Both the position numbers and the translations under genes were made by a program. A stretch of DNA of 40,021 nt from Calderihabitans maritimus (GTDB taxonomy: Bacteria; Bacillota; KKC1; Calderihabitantales; Calderihabitantaceae), in contig NZ_BDGJ01000198.1 of the NCBI RefSeq assembly GCF_002207765.1, forward strand, positions 1,652 to 41,672. The letters are read 5' to 3'. The notes under the pieces are model-generated. The model saw only the letters and a program-made list of their open reading frames with translations. It was not told the DNA's origin and did not search any database. Below are positions 31,322 through 39,165 of this stretch, in pieces. Within the stretch, counting starts at the first letter, position 1. Every line of letters begins with the position of its first letter.

Positions 31322-32071
31322 ATGAAGTATAAGTACGGGCGGATTTTGGCAGTGTCTGTAGTTTTAATACTCCTGATGGCTACAGTAGCCGGAGGGGCCA
31401 AGGCGGTCATTCGCCAAGTCAAGGTGGCTTACCGGGGCATAACCATTTATGTTAACGGGCAGCCGGTGGACAGCCCGGTTGAGCCCTTTATTCTGGTAGA
31501 TGAAAAGAGAACCATGGTACCCATACGCTTTGTGAGCGAAGCCCTGGGCAAACAAGTTGTCTGGGACAGTCAAGCCTCCGCCATATATATCGGGGAGCCG
31601 CCGGCTGGCACAACCGTTGAGAAACTACCCTCCGATAGCTTCCGGTTTATCGATGATATGAAGGTTATTCGTAATGTAGGGCCCTTTTATCAACAGAAAA
31701 CTAAACCTTTTGCCATAGCAGGCCGGCTCTTTTCCCACGGGGTGGCGGTAGAGATCGACGAAAAGGAAAGGAACAAGGCAGAAGTAGTTCTGGATTTGAA
31801 CGGACAGTACTCATATATGGCCGGTTATATTGGAGTAGAGGATGAGACCCGGAACAGCTCCGGCAGTTTTATCTTGTCGGTATACGGTAACGACGTTGAA
31901 CTGTACCGGAGTCACCAGATAAAGCCTTCCGATTACCCGTTTCCCGTTAGTTTAGGCAATCTGGAAAATATAAAACGCCTTACCATACGAGTGGAATGGC
32001 AGCCGGGAGGGATTGGAGATTACAGCCGAGTGATTGCGGCGTTGGCCAATGTTAAGTTTTATCGGAAGTAA
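31322..32071 (+). CDS. Secreted stalk-domain (copper amine oxidase N-terminal-like) and NPCBM-domain protein
   Basis: 249 aa. A signal peptide or anchor (1-29) is followed by a copper-amine-oxidase N1 / stalk domain (about 38-91; VYVNGQPV-like start, VPIRFVSEALGKQVVWD) and an NPCBM-like jelly roll (about 105-249; FRFIDDMKVIRNVG, SHGVAVEI, LTIRVEW). Both domains are common in surface proteins of Clostridia and NPCBM binds carbohydrate. The open frame runs back into pilO, but ATG 31322 with AAAGGAG is the clear start. It is the last gene of the pilus operon, 13 bases behind pilO, and may hold or guide the pilus in the wall. That role is inference. Confidence 0.8.
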   Translation: MKYKYGRILAVSVVLILLMATVAGGAKAVIRQVKVAYRGITIYVNGQPVDSPVEPFILVDEKRTMVPIRFVSEALGKQVVWDSQASAIYIGEPPAGTTVEKLPSDSFRFIDDMKVIRNVGPFYQQKTKPFAIAGRLFSHGVAVEIDEKERNKAEVVLDLNGQYSYMAGYIGVEDETRNSSGSFILSVYGNDVELYRSHQIKPSDYPFPVSLGNLENIKRLTIRVEWQPGGIGDYSRVIAALANVKFYRK

Positions 32072-32097
32072 AACTCCGGTTTCAATCGGAGTTTTTT
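32072..32097 (+). terminator. Terminator of the pilus operon
   Basis: Arms AACTCCG (32072-32078) and CGGAGTT (32087-32093) are followed by a run of T. It starts right after the stop codon. Confidence 0.82.
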
Positions 32098-32140
32098 CAT
32101 GCTTTAGGCTCCCGGAGCGGCAGGAATATTTTAGCTCTTC

Positions 32141-32168
32141 TTGAATAATACTAGACAGCAAGTTAATA
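32141..32168 (+). promoter_or_regulatory. Weak candidate promoter of tldD-tldE
   Basis: TTGAAT (32141-32146), a 16-base spacer and TTAATA (32163-32168), 40 bases before tldD. Confidence 0.3.
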
Positions 32169-32208
32169 CCCTACCCGTGGATTAGAAAAAGAAAGAAGGT
32201 GGAGGAAA

Positions 32209-33597
32209 ATGGTGGATAGAAAAGACTTGGAAGAAGTGCTTAAAATTGCTATGAGGAAAGGCGGCGATTTTGCCGACATTTTTATTGAACGGCGAAAAAC
32301 TACCAGTATAGGACTGGAAGCCGATAAGATTGAACGGGTGAATTCGGGGTTGGAGGCAGGAGCCGGACTGCGGGTAATTAGTGGGGACCATACCGCTTAT
32401 GCCTATACCAATGACCTCAGCCGGGAAGGACTGGAGCAGCTGGCGAAAGTGGTAAGCAAAGCTGCCCGGGGTCAGGCGCGGGACCTCACTATTGATTTTC
32501 GTCAACCGAAGCCTAATTGGGATATAGAAATTGAGAAAATGCCCGACAAGGTGGATATTGAAGACAAGGTAGAACTGGTCAAGACTGCCAACGAGGCGGC
32601 TCGGGCAGTAGATACCCGGGTGAAACAAGTAACCGTCGGCTATGGCGACGTGTATCAGCGGGTGACCATAGCCAACACGGAAGGAGTTTTCGTGGAAGAT
32701 GAGCGAGTACGCACGCGGCTGGCTATAAACGCGGTGGCTGCTCAGGGAGATATTATCCAGACGGGATATGAAGCTGCCGGAGGCTACCGGGGATTTGAGT
32801 TGTTCCGGGAGATTTCCGCCGAGGATTTGGCGTCTTCCGCGGCCAAGAGGGCAGTTCTCATGCTGCAAGCCAAACCGGCTCCGGCGGGAAAGATGCCGGT
32901 GGTCATGGCCGGGGAAGCGGGAGGCACCATGATCCATGAAGCCTGCGGCCACGGGTTGGAGGCTGATTTGGTGCAGAAAAAACTTTCCGTTTATGCCAAC
33001 CGAAAAGGAGAGAAGGTGGCTTCCGAACAGGTAACGGTAGTCGATGATGCTTCTTTACCCGGCAAGTATGGTTCTCTGCGTTACGATGATGAAGGAACTC
33101 CCGGCCAGCGTACGGTTTTAATAGAGAACGGTATATTGAAGGAATATATGTATGACAAGCTGACGGCCCGTAAGGAAAAACGGGATTCTACGGGAAACGG
33201 GCGCCGGGAGTCTTACCAAGACCGGCCTATACCGCGTATGACCAACACTTTCATTGCACCGGGGAAAATGGATCCCGAGGACATTATCCGTGAGACCAAG
33301 AAGGGATTGTTAGTTAAGAAAATGGGCGGGGGGCAGGTAAATACTACGAATGGCGATTTTGTCTTTGACGTAGCCGAAGGTTACCTGATCGAAGAGGGAG
33401 AGATAACGGTACCGGTGCGGGGCGCTACCCTGACCGGAAACGGACCTCGCGTTTTGCAGATTGTGGATATGGTTGGTAAGGATTTAGGCTTTGCCATCGG
33501 TACCTGTGGGAAAGACGGCCAGGGTGTTCCAGTTTCCGATGCTCAGCCCACCATTCGCATTCCGGAATTAATCGTGGGCGGAATACTTGACGACTAG
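32209..33597 (+). CDS. tldD: TldD family metalloprotease
   Basis: 462 aa, the usual TldD length. The zinc site is HEACGH (H243, E244, H248) in TMIHEACGHGLEADL. The C-terminal block has DFVFDVAEGYLIEEGE and GTCGKDGQ with a candidate Cys ligand. TldD works with TldE as a heterodimer that degrades unfolded or small peptides and, in enterobacteria, matures microcin B17. ATG behind GGAGGAAA. The partner gene follows after 12 bases. Confidence 0.92.
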   Translation: MVDRKDLEEVLKIAMRKGGDFADIFIERRKTTSIGLEADKIERVNSGLEAGAGLRVISGDHTAYAYTNDLSREGLEQLAKVVSKAARGQARDLTIDFRQPKPNWDIEIEKMPDKVDIEDKVELVKTANEAARAVDTRVKQVTVGYGDVYQRVTIANTEGVFVEDERVRTRLAINAVAAQGDIIQTGYEAAGGYRGFELFREISAEDLASSAAKRAVLMLQAKPAPAGKMPVVMAGEAGGTMIHEACGHGLEADLVQKKLSVYANRKGEKVASEQVTVVDDASLPGKYGSLRYDDEGTPGQRTVLIENGILKEYMYDKLTARKEKRDSTGNGRRESYQDRPIPRMTNTFIAPGKMDPEDIIRETKKGLLVKKMGGGQVNTTNGDFVFDVAEGYLIEEGEITVPVRGATLTGNGPRVLQIVDMVGKDLGFAIGTCGKDGQGVPVSDAQPTIRIPELIVGGILDD

Positions 33598-33609
33598 GAG
33601 GCGAAAGCC

Positions 33610-34956
33610 ATGATCCCCGATCGTTTGCAGCAAATAGCGGAACAAGTAGTGAGCAAGGCCCAAAAGGCCGGGGCGGAACTATCAGAGGCTTTCCTCAGCC
33701 AGGAGGCTGAACTGACCATCGAAGTATCCGGCCAAGAAATCGAGACCTTAAAAAAGGCGGAACAGACCGGATTGGGGCTGCGGGTTATAAGGGCAGGGCG
33801 TATGGGTTTTGCATACACCACTGATTTGTCAGCCGCCGCGTTGGAGGAAGTTGTTCAACGGGCCCTGGAGAATTCCGACAGCGCCCAGCCTGATGAATTT
33901 AACCAGTTGCCCGGTCCTGTTAGGGAATATCCCCGCCTGGATCTGTTTGACCCTTCTATACCGGAAACACCGGTGGAGAAGAAAATAGCTTTAGCTATGG
34001 AAATAGAACGGGAGGCACGCCGGTACGACCCCCGGGTAAAGATAACGGAGCGCTGTGCCTATCAAGATTCTGTTTACACAGTTTGTCTGGCTAATTCCCT
34101 GGGGCTGAGCAGTTGTTACCGCGGCGCTTTCTGCGGGGCTTCAGCTTTCATCGTAGCCGAAGAAGATGGTGACAGCCAGACCGGTTTCGGCCTGCAGTAC
34201 AGCCTTCATTTTCAGGACTTAGACCCGGCTCAGGTCGGTAGAGAGGCGGCTGAGAAAGGAGTCAGGATGCTGGGAGCCCGCGAGGTTAAAACTCAGAAAG
34301 CTGCACTGGTGCTGGATCCTTATGTGGCTACCGGCTTCTTGGGAATACTGGCTCCGGCTCTTACGGCGGAAGCAGTACAAAAAGGAAAATCCTTATTTGC
34401 CGGCAAAGTGGGAGAACAGGTTGCTTCACCGGCGCTTACCTTAATAGATGATGGGACGCGGGAGGGAGGTATTGTTTCCGCTCCTTTTGACGGAGAAGGG
34501 GTACCGACCGGTAAAACAGTTTTGATCCGGGACGGTCGACTGGAAGGGTTTTTGTACAATACTTATACTGCCGCCAAAGAAGGGGTAAAATCCACAGGAA
34601 ACGCTACCCGGCGATCTTTCAGGAGTACTCCTGAAGTTGGGACGACCAACTTTTACATTCAGGTGGGCACTGTTACGCGGGAACAGTTAATTAAGGAAGT
34701 AGATAAAGGGCTCTATGTTACCGAGGTAATGGGGTTGCATACGGCCAATCCTATTTCCGGCGATTTTTCCTTAGGAGCCGCCGGGCTGTGGATTGAGCAG
34801 GGAGAGTTTAAAGGACCGGTTCGCGGTGTGGTAATTGCCGGGAATATATTGGAGCTGTTGCGTTCGGTCGATGGCGTAGCTGACGACTTGACCTTTTTTA
34901 TCTCTAAAGGATCCCCAACACTGCGGGTGGCTCGGATAACCATTAGCGGCAGCTAG
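33610..34956 (+). CDS. pmbA: TldE/PmbA family protein
   Basis: 448 aa, homologous in fold to TldD but without HExxxH, as expected of the non-catalytic TldE/PmbA partner. Shared blocks include GLGLRVIRAGRMGFAYT near the N-terminus and SGDFSLGAAGLWIEQGE near the C-terminus. ATG behind AGGAGGCG. It forms the closed peptide-processing chamber with TldD. No peptide-precursor gene is seen nearby, so a housekeeping protease role is likelier than maturation of a local peptide. Confidence 0.91.
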   Translation: MIPDRLQQIAEQVVSKAQKAGAELSEAFLSQEAELTIEVSGQEIETLKKAEQTGLGLRVIRAGRMGFAYTTDLSAAALEEVVQRALENSDSAQPDEFNQLPGPVREYPRLDLFDPSIPETPVEKKIALAMEIEREARRYDPRVKITERCAYQDSVYTVCLANSLGLSSCYRGAFCGASAFIVAEEDGDSQTGFGLQYSLHFQDLDPAQVGREAAEKGVRMLGAREVKTQKAALVLDPYVATGFLGILAPALTAEAVQKGKSLFAGKVGEQVASPALTLIDDGTREGGIVSAPFDGEGVPTGKTVLIRDGRLEGFLYNTYTAAKEGVKSTGNATRRSFRSTPEVGTTNFYIQVGTVTREQLIKEVDKGLYVTEVMGLHTANPISGDFSLGAAGLWIEQGEFKGPVRGVVIAGNILELLRSVDGVADDLTFFISKGSPTLRVARITISGS

Positions 34957-34996
34957 AAGCTAAGGACTTGAGAAAGAGCGACAGGGAGGGCCTGAT

Positions 34997-35437
34997 ATGC
35001 GGGTACTGGTGATGCATGGTCCCAATTTAAATCTTCTGGGACAGCGGGAGAGGGATATTTACGGGGAAACCACTCTGGAGGAGATAAATCAGCGCTTGAC
35101 TTTGTTGGCCCGCCAGTATGGGGTGGAAATCGATTTTTTCCAGTCCAACCACGAGGGAGATTTAATTGACAAGTTACACCAAGCTCGAGGACATTTCGAG
35201 GCGGTGATTTTAAATCCTGGAGCCTTAACCCATTACAGCCTGGCGCTGCGGGATGCTATTGCCGCTGTAAATATCCCGGTAATCGAAGTTCACCTGAGCA
35301 ATATACACGCTCGGGAAAAGTTCCGGCAACGTTCAGTTACCGCGCCGGTTTGTGTTGGGCAGATAAGCGGGCTAGGACCGTATAGCTATTACCTCGCCTT
35401 GAGGGCGGCGGTAGAACTCTTTTCCGGAGAGCAATAA
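34997..35437 (+). CDS. aroQ: 3-dehydroquinate dehydratase, type II
   Basis: Type II dehydroquinase, 146 aa, the standard size. Active-site blocks are GPNLNLLGQRERDIYG, FQSNHEGDLID, LNPGALTHYS and EVHLSNIHARE. It converts 3-dehydroquinate to 3-dehydroshikimate between AroB and AroE, whose genes lie about 17-21 kb upstream on the far side of the pilus and tldD-tldE genes. It heads the aroQ-pepP-efp series common in Clostridia. Confidence 0.94.
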   Translation: MRVLVMHGPNLNLLGQRERDIYGETTLEEINQRLTLLARQYGVEIDFFQSNHEGDLIDKLHQARGHFEAVILNPGALTHYSLALRDAIAAVNIPVIEVHLSNIHAREKFRQRSVTAPVCVGQISGLGPYSYYLALRAAVELFSGEQ

Positions 35438-35491
35438 AATGATATAGGATACGAAACTGATTGGCTGGGAAATGGTTTGGAGGGAATGAAT

Positions 35492-36562
35492 ATGACCAGA
35501 GATCGTCTCGAGCGGCTCCGGGAAAATTTTGAGGCTCAGGAAATAGAAGCCATGTTGGTTATGCAGCCGGAAAACCGGCGTTACTTGAGTGGTTTTACAG
35601 GAACCTTCGGGGTGCTGGTAATCGGGTTTCAGGAGGCTTATTTAATTACTGACTTTCGTTATGTGGAACAGGCCGAGAAACAGGCGTCCGAATTCAAAGT
35701 AGTCAAATATGGGAACAGTATCTATGAAACTTTGAGCGAGGTGTTGAAAAAGCTTGACGTAAACAAAGTGGGCTTTGAAGCCGAGCATGTGACTTACGCC
35801 CAATTTGTGAACCTCCGTGATAAATTAGATTTTGTAACCCTAAAGCCGGTAGAAGGCCTGATTGAGCGTTTACGGCAGTTCAAAGATGAAGGGGAAATAG
35901 ACTTGATCCGCCGGGCGGTAGTCATTGCTGACAAAGCTTTTGAACATATTCTTTCCTACCTCCGGCCAGGCGTGAAGGAGAAAGAAATTGCCTTGGAACT
36001 GGAGTTTTTTATGCGCCGGAATGGTGCGGAAAAAGCTGCTTTCGATATCATTGTAGCATCCGGACCGAGGGGCTCTCTTCCTCACGGGGTAGCTTCTGAC
36101 CGGCAAGTCCAACCGGGAGATTTGATAGTAATGGACTTTGGAGCCGTTTACCAGGGGTATCATTCAGATATAACCCGCACCGTGGTCGTAGGAGAACCGG
36201 ATGAAAGGCAGAAGGAAATTTATAACATTGTCCTTGAAGCCCAGGTGGCGGCCATCAAAGCCATCAAGCCGGGAAAAGTGACCTCGGAAATTGATCTGGT
36301 GGCGAGAAATATTATTGCTGGGTACGGCTATGGTGAGCACTTCGGCCACGGGTTGGGACATGGGGTTGGACTGGCCGTTCATGAAAGACCCCGTTTGGCT
36401 TCCACCGACTTTACGCAACTGGAGACGGGAATGGTAATGACGGTTGAACCAGGTATTTATGTAAAGGATTGGGGTGGTGTGCGCATAGAAGATATGGTAG
36501 TGGTAAGGGAGAATGGATGTGAAGTGTTAACCGGAGCTACCAAAAAATTACTGACTATATGA
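35492..36562 (+). CDS. M24 family aminopeptidase (Xaa-Pro aminopeptidase-like)
   Basis: 356 aa: an N-terminal creatinase-like domain (1-125) and a pita-bread metallopeptidase domain. Metal ligands are visible in [18 protein letters not shown] (two Asp), [11 protein letters not shown] (His), TVEPGIYV (Glu) and GGVRIEDM (Glu). It removes N-terminal residues before proline. The frame opens at TTG 35477, but GGAGGG (35479-35484) fits ATG 35492 best. It is placed directly before efp, an arrangement kept in many Firmicutes and suggestive of a link to proline peptides. Confidence 0.91.
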   Translation: MTRDRLERLRENFEAQEIEAMLVMQPENRRYLSGFTGTFGVLVIGFQEAYLITDFRYVEQAEKQASEFKVVKYGNSIYETLSEVLKKLDVNKVGFEAEHVTYAQFVNLRDKLDFVTLKPVEGLIERLRQFKDEGEIDLIRRAVVIADKAFEHILSYLRPGVKEKEIALELEFFMRRNGAEKAAFDIIVASGPRGSLPHGVASDRQVQPGDLIVMDFGAVYQGYHSDITRTVVVGEPDERQKEIYNIVLEAQVAAIKAIKPGKVTSEIDLVARNIIAGYGYGEHFGHGLGHGVGLAVHERPRLASTDFTQLETGMVMTVEPGIYVKDWGGVRIEDMVVVRENGCEVLTGATKKLLTI

Positions 36563-36584
36563 GAATTTATGGGAGGGTGATGGT

Positions 36585-37142
36585 ATGATTTCAGTTAACG
36601 ATTTTCGGACAGGCCTTACTATTGAGTTGGAAGGAGAGGTATATACCGTTATTGAGTTCCTGCATGTTAAGCCGGGAAAGGGCGCTGCCTTTGTACGTTC
36701 AAAATTGAAGAATTTGAGGACTGGTGCCGTTGTGGAACGTACTTTCCGGGCGGGAGAAAAAGTCCCCCGGGCGCATGTGGACCGGCGGGAGATGCAATAT
36801 CTGTACAATGATGGAGAAAATTATGTTTTTATGGACATGGAGAATTATGAACAAATTTCACTTCATAAGGAACAGCTGGAGGATTCTATCAGGTTCCTAA
36901 AAGATAACATGGTCATTAACGTGCTACTCTACCAGGGGAAAACTATTGGTATAGAACTACCTAATTCTGTAGAGCTAAAGGTAGTGGAAACCGAGCCGGG
37001 TATCCGGGGTGATACTGCCAGTGGCGGAAGCAAACCGGCCACCTTGGAGACCGGTGCTGTAGTTCAAGTTCCCCTCTTTATAAATGTAGGTGATGTAATC
37101 AAGGTGGATACCCGTACCGGAGAGTACATAGAACGCGTTTAA
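36585..37142 (+). CDS. efp: Translation elongation factor P
   Basis: EF-P, 185 aa, three beta-barrel domains. The loop [10 protein letters not shown] carries the Lys that contacts the P-site tRNA end, and the C-terminus ends [17 protein letters not shown] as in nearly all bacterial EF-Ps. It relieves ribosome stalling at proline runs. GGGAGGGTG precedes the ATG. Modification genes (epmA/ymfI-type) are not in the window. Confidence 0.96.
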   Translation: MISVNDFRTGLTIELEGEVYTVIEFLHVKPGKGAAFVRSKLKNLRTGAVVERTFRAGEKVPRAHVDRREMQYLYNDGENYVFMDMENYEQISLHKEQLEDSIRFLKDNMVINVLLYQGKTIGIELPNSVELKVVETEPGIRGDTASGGSKPATLETGAVVQVPLFINVGDVIKVDTRTGEYIERV

Positions 37143-37147
37143 ATTAG

Positions 37148-37175
37148 TTTAGTTTTCTACGGGGCAGGATATACT
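37148..37175 (+). promoter_or_regulatory. Weak candidate promoter before the acidic zinc-ribbon gene
   Basis: TATACT (37170-37175) with a poor -35 (TTTAGT, 37148-37153, 16-base spacer). The gene may instead be read through from efp. Confidence 0.28.
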
Positions 37176-37217
37176 AAAAAGGTAATATACCCAACCAGTA
37201 GAAGGAGGGGATGAAGA

Positions 37218-37694
37218 ATGAAAGACCTGCGAAAAAAGGTGGGTTATGTGCAGGGTCTTATGGCCGGTTTGGAATTAGATGAAGGGAGCAAAGAGGGGCG
37301 TATCATCTCTGCCATAGTAGATTTGCTGGACGAAATGGCCGATGCTTTAGTTAAAATCAAGGCGGAGCAGGCGGAACTGGAAAGCTACGTAGAAAGCATT
37401 GACGAGGATCTGTATGACCTGGAAAACGAAATCTATGCTTATGATTATGAAGATGATGGTGCGGAAGAAACCCCCGACGATGGCGACCGGGACGAGGAAT
37501 ATGTAGAAGTAGAGTGCCCTAACTGCCACGACATTGTTTGTTTCGACGCAGACATCTTGGATGAAGACGAGCCGGTAGAAGTTATTTGTCCCAATTGTGA
37601 AGAAGTAGTATTTGTCAACGACGAAGCTTTTGAGGTGGAAGAAGAACAAGAAGATATAAGCCTTACGGCAGAGAAGGATAACGAAGACATTTAG
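37218..37694 (+). CDS. Acidic CD1247-type zinc-ribbon protein of unknown function
   Basis: 158 aa. The first 75 residues are mostly helical (KKVGYVQGLMAGLEL start, then a likely coiled coil) and match what is annotated in Clostridia as the CD1247 N-terminal domain. A very acidic linker (about 60-95) leads to a zinc ribbon with two CPNC knuckles (C100, C103, C124, C127) and an acidic tail. The net charge is strongly negative. GAAGGAGGGG precedes the ATG. The gene is regularly found just after efp in this group of bacteria. It could bind RNA polymerase or ribosome components, but no function is established. Confidence 0.8.
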   Translation: MKDLRKKVGYVQGLMAGLELDEGSKEGRIISAIVDLLDEMADALVKIKAEQAELESYVESIDEDLYDLENEIYAYDYEDDGAEETPDDGDRDEEYVEVECPNCHDIVCFDADILDEDEPVEVICPNCEEVVFVNDEAFEVEEEQEDISLTAEKDNEDI

Positions 37695-37716
37695 GCCTGG
37701 GGGTGGCCTTTAAGAG

Positions 37717-37750
37717 ACAGGGTTGAGCGTGTCAACCCTGTTTATTTTTT
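37717..37750 (+). terminator. Terminator after the zinc-ribbon gene
   Basis: A ten-base-pair stem ACAGGGTTGA/TCAACCCTGT (37717-37726 with 37732-37741) is followed by TTTATTTTTT. Confidence 0.87.
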
Positions 37751-37860
37751 GGTGTGCTCGGCTTGGGTGAAGGCGTCAACCGGCAGTCAGATTTGAGGCG
37801 TCCAGGAAATCAAAGATGTAAGATGTAACTGTTGTGATGAATATACAATATGTTTTGTTA

Positions 37861-37893
37861 TAGTTGTAAGCATAAGCGATAACTAATTAGAAT
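37861..37893 (+). promoter_or_regulatory. Candidate promoter and dyad upstream of the YeeE pair
   Basis: TTGTAA (37864-37869), an 18-base spacer and TAGAAT (37888-37893). An inverted repeat TAGTT-N15-AACTA (37861-37865 and 37881-37885) overlaps it and could be a LysR-type binding site for the regulator encoded downstream. Confidence 0.35.
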
Positions 37894-37986
37894 AACACCA
37901 GAGCAGGAGAAAGATAATAGCAAACCGAATTAAACTCTCTCGAAGGACCGGTCCGATCGATAAGTTCCGTTATGGGGGATGAGACA

Positions 37987-38640
37987 ATGCGGAATAATCA
38001 GTTAATCTGGGCTTTTCTGGTAATAATTTTTGCTACCGGGTTGGGAGTGAAACTGGGCCTTGAAGCGCCCCTCCTGCTGATTAGCTGGATGGTGGGGCTA
38101 GCTGTAGGTTTTGTGATGCAGCGCTCGCGGATTTGTTTCACCGCGGCCATGCGGGACTTGTGGTTGACGGGTGATGTCACCCAGTTTCGTGGCCTGTTGG
38201 CTTTGTTAGTTACGGCTACCATGGGCTTTTTGGCATTGCAAGCCAGTGCCGTGCTGCAGGGTCAGGAAATACCTTTAAAAGTTTCGGCGGCCGGGGTGCA
38301 CGTGGCCGTAGGGGCTTTTTTGTTTGGCATTGGTATGGTGCTGGCCAGTGGCTGTGCTTCCGGTATGCTGGTCCGCCTGGGAGAAGGGTCTGTGGCCCAT
38401 CTGGTGGTGGTGGTATTTTTTATTATTGGTGCCCTGGGGGGCGCCCGGACCTTTGATTGGTGGCAGGCTACCTTTGTTTCCCGGGCAGGCAAGGTATATT
38501 TTCCCGATGCCCTGGGCTGGGGAAAAGCGGTGCTGTTGCAGCTCTTGTTGTTGGTGGCTATTTACGGAGCTGCTGTCTGGCGAGCAGGGCATTCCGGCGG
38601 AAGGGGGGTAGATGCTGGTCATGCAGACATTTCGGAGTAG
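37987..38640 (+). CDS. YeeE/YedE family transporter, N-terminal half
   Basis: 217 aa with about five or six membrane segments. It carries the two cysteine signatures of the sulfur-transport family: QRSRICFTAAMRD and GMVLASGCASGMLVRLGEG. TsuA/YeeE moves thiosulfate through a line of such cysteines; some YedE relatives are linked to selenium. Full TsuA is one chain of about 330-350 aa, and here the protein ends after the first cysteine-bearing half. ATG 37972 has no ribosome binding site; ATG 37987 lies after GGGGATGAG. The end overlaps the next gene by 29 bases. Confidence 0.85.
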   Translation: MRNNQLIWAFLVIIFATGLGVKLGLEAPLLLISWMVGLAVGFVMQRSRICFTAAMRDLWLTGDVTQFRGLLALLVTATMGFLALQASAVLQGQEIPLKVSAAGVHVAVGAFLFGIGMVLASGCASGMLVRLGEGSVAHLVVVVFFIIGALGGARTFDWWQATFVSRAGKVYFPDALGWGKAVLLQLLLLVAIYGAAVWRAGHSGGRGVDAGHADISE

Positions 38641-39145
38641 ATGGTTCCAAAAGCTAGAAAAACCCTGGCCTATCGAGTTGGGTGGTATGATCCTGGGAGT
38701 GTTGGCCTTTTGGTACTTTATCTTTGGGAAGACCGTGGGGGTCCAGACTACCGTTCTTTACTGGGGAGTCTGGCTCGGCAAGACCTTGGGGTTTGACGCC
38801 TCTTCCTGGAGCTTTTTCCAGGGAAAACATGCCAAAGCTTTGCTGGGGGGGTTCTGGCACCACGCCGGTAGCCTCTTGGTTTTGGGCATAATAGTAGGCT
38901 CCCTGCTCGGTGCCTTGACGGCTTCTGAGTTCCGGGTGCGGAGGATAGCTTCCGGCAAGCAGCTTTTGGCTGCCAGTTTGGGGGGGCTTCTGATGGGATA
39001 CGGAGGACGGGTGGCTACCACCTGCAACGTGGGTGTTTACTTTGGGCTGATTCCCTCCCAGAGTCTTTCCGGCTGGCTTTTTATGGCTTTTGTTTTTCTG
39101 GGCGCCGGTGTAGGTAGCTGGATGCTGATAAAATACTTTACTTAA
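38612..39145 (+). CDS. YeeE/YedE family transporter, C-terminal half
   Basis: 177 aa with about four membrane segments, matching the second half of TsuA/YeeE: LGGLLMGYGGRVATTCNVG carries the last conserved Cys, followed by PSQSLSGWLFMAFVFLGAGVG. It starts at ATG 38612 after GGAAGGGGGG inside the end of the first half, in a different frame, so both halves should be made in step and assemble as a heteromer. Two-gene YeeE pairs of this kind (PmpA/PmpB-like) are known. No TusA/YeeD sulfur carrier gene is adjacent. Confidence 0.84.
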   Translation: MLVMQTFRSRWFQKLEKPWPIELGGMILGVLAFWYFIFGKTVGVQTTVLYWGVWLGKTLGFDASSWSFFQGKHAKALLGGFWHHAGSLLVLGIIVGSLLGALTASEFRVRRIASGKQLLAASLGGLLMGYGGRVATTCNVGVYFGLIPSQSLSGWLFMAFVFLGAGVGSWMLIKYFT

Positions 39146-39165
39146 TTATTAACGAGGTGCTGATA

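Noticed and set aside
32209-34956. TldD/TldE as part of a local bacteriocin or modified-peptide cluster
   Set aside because: There is no precursor, cyclodehydratase, radical-SAM or exporter gene in the window.
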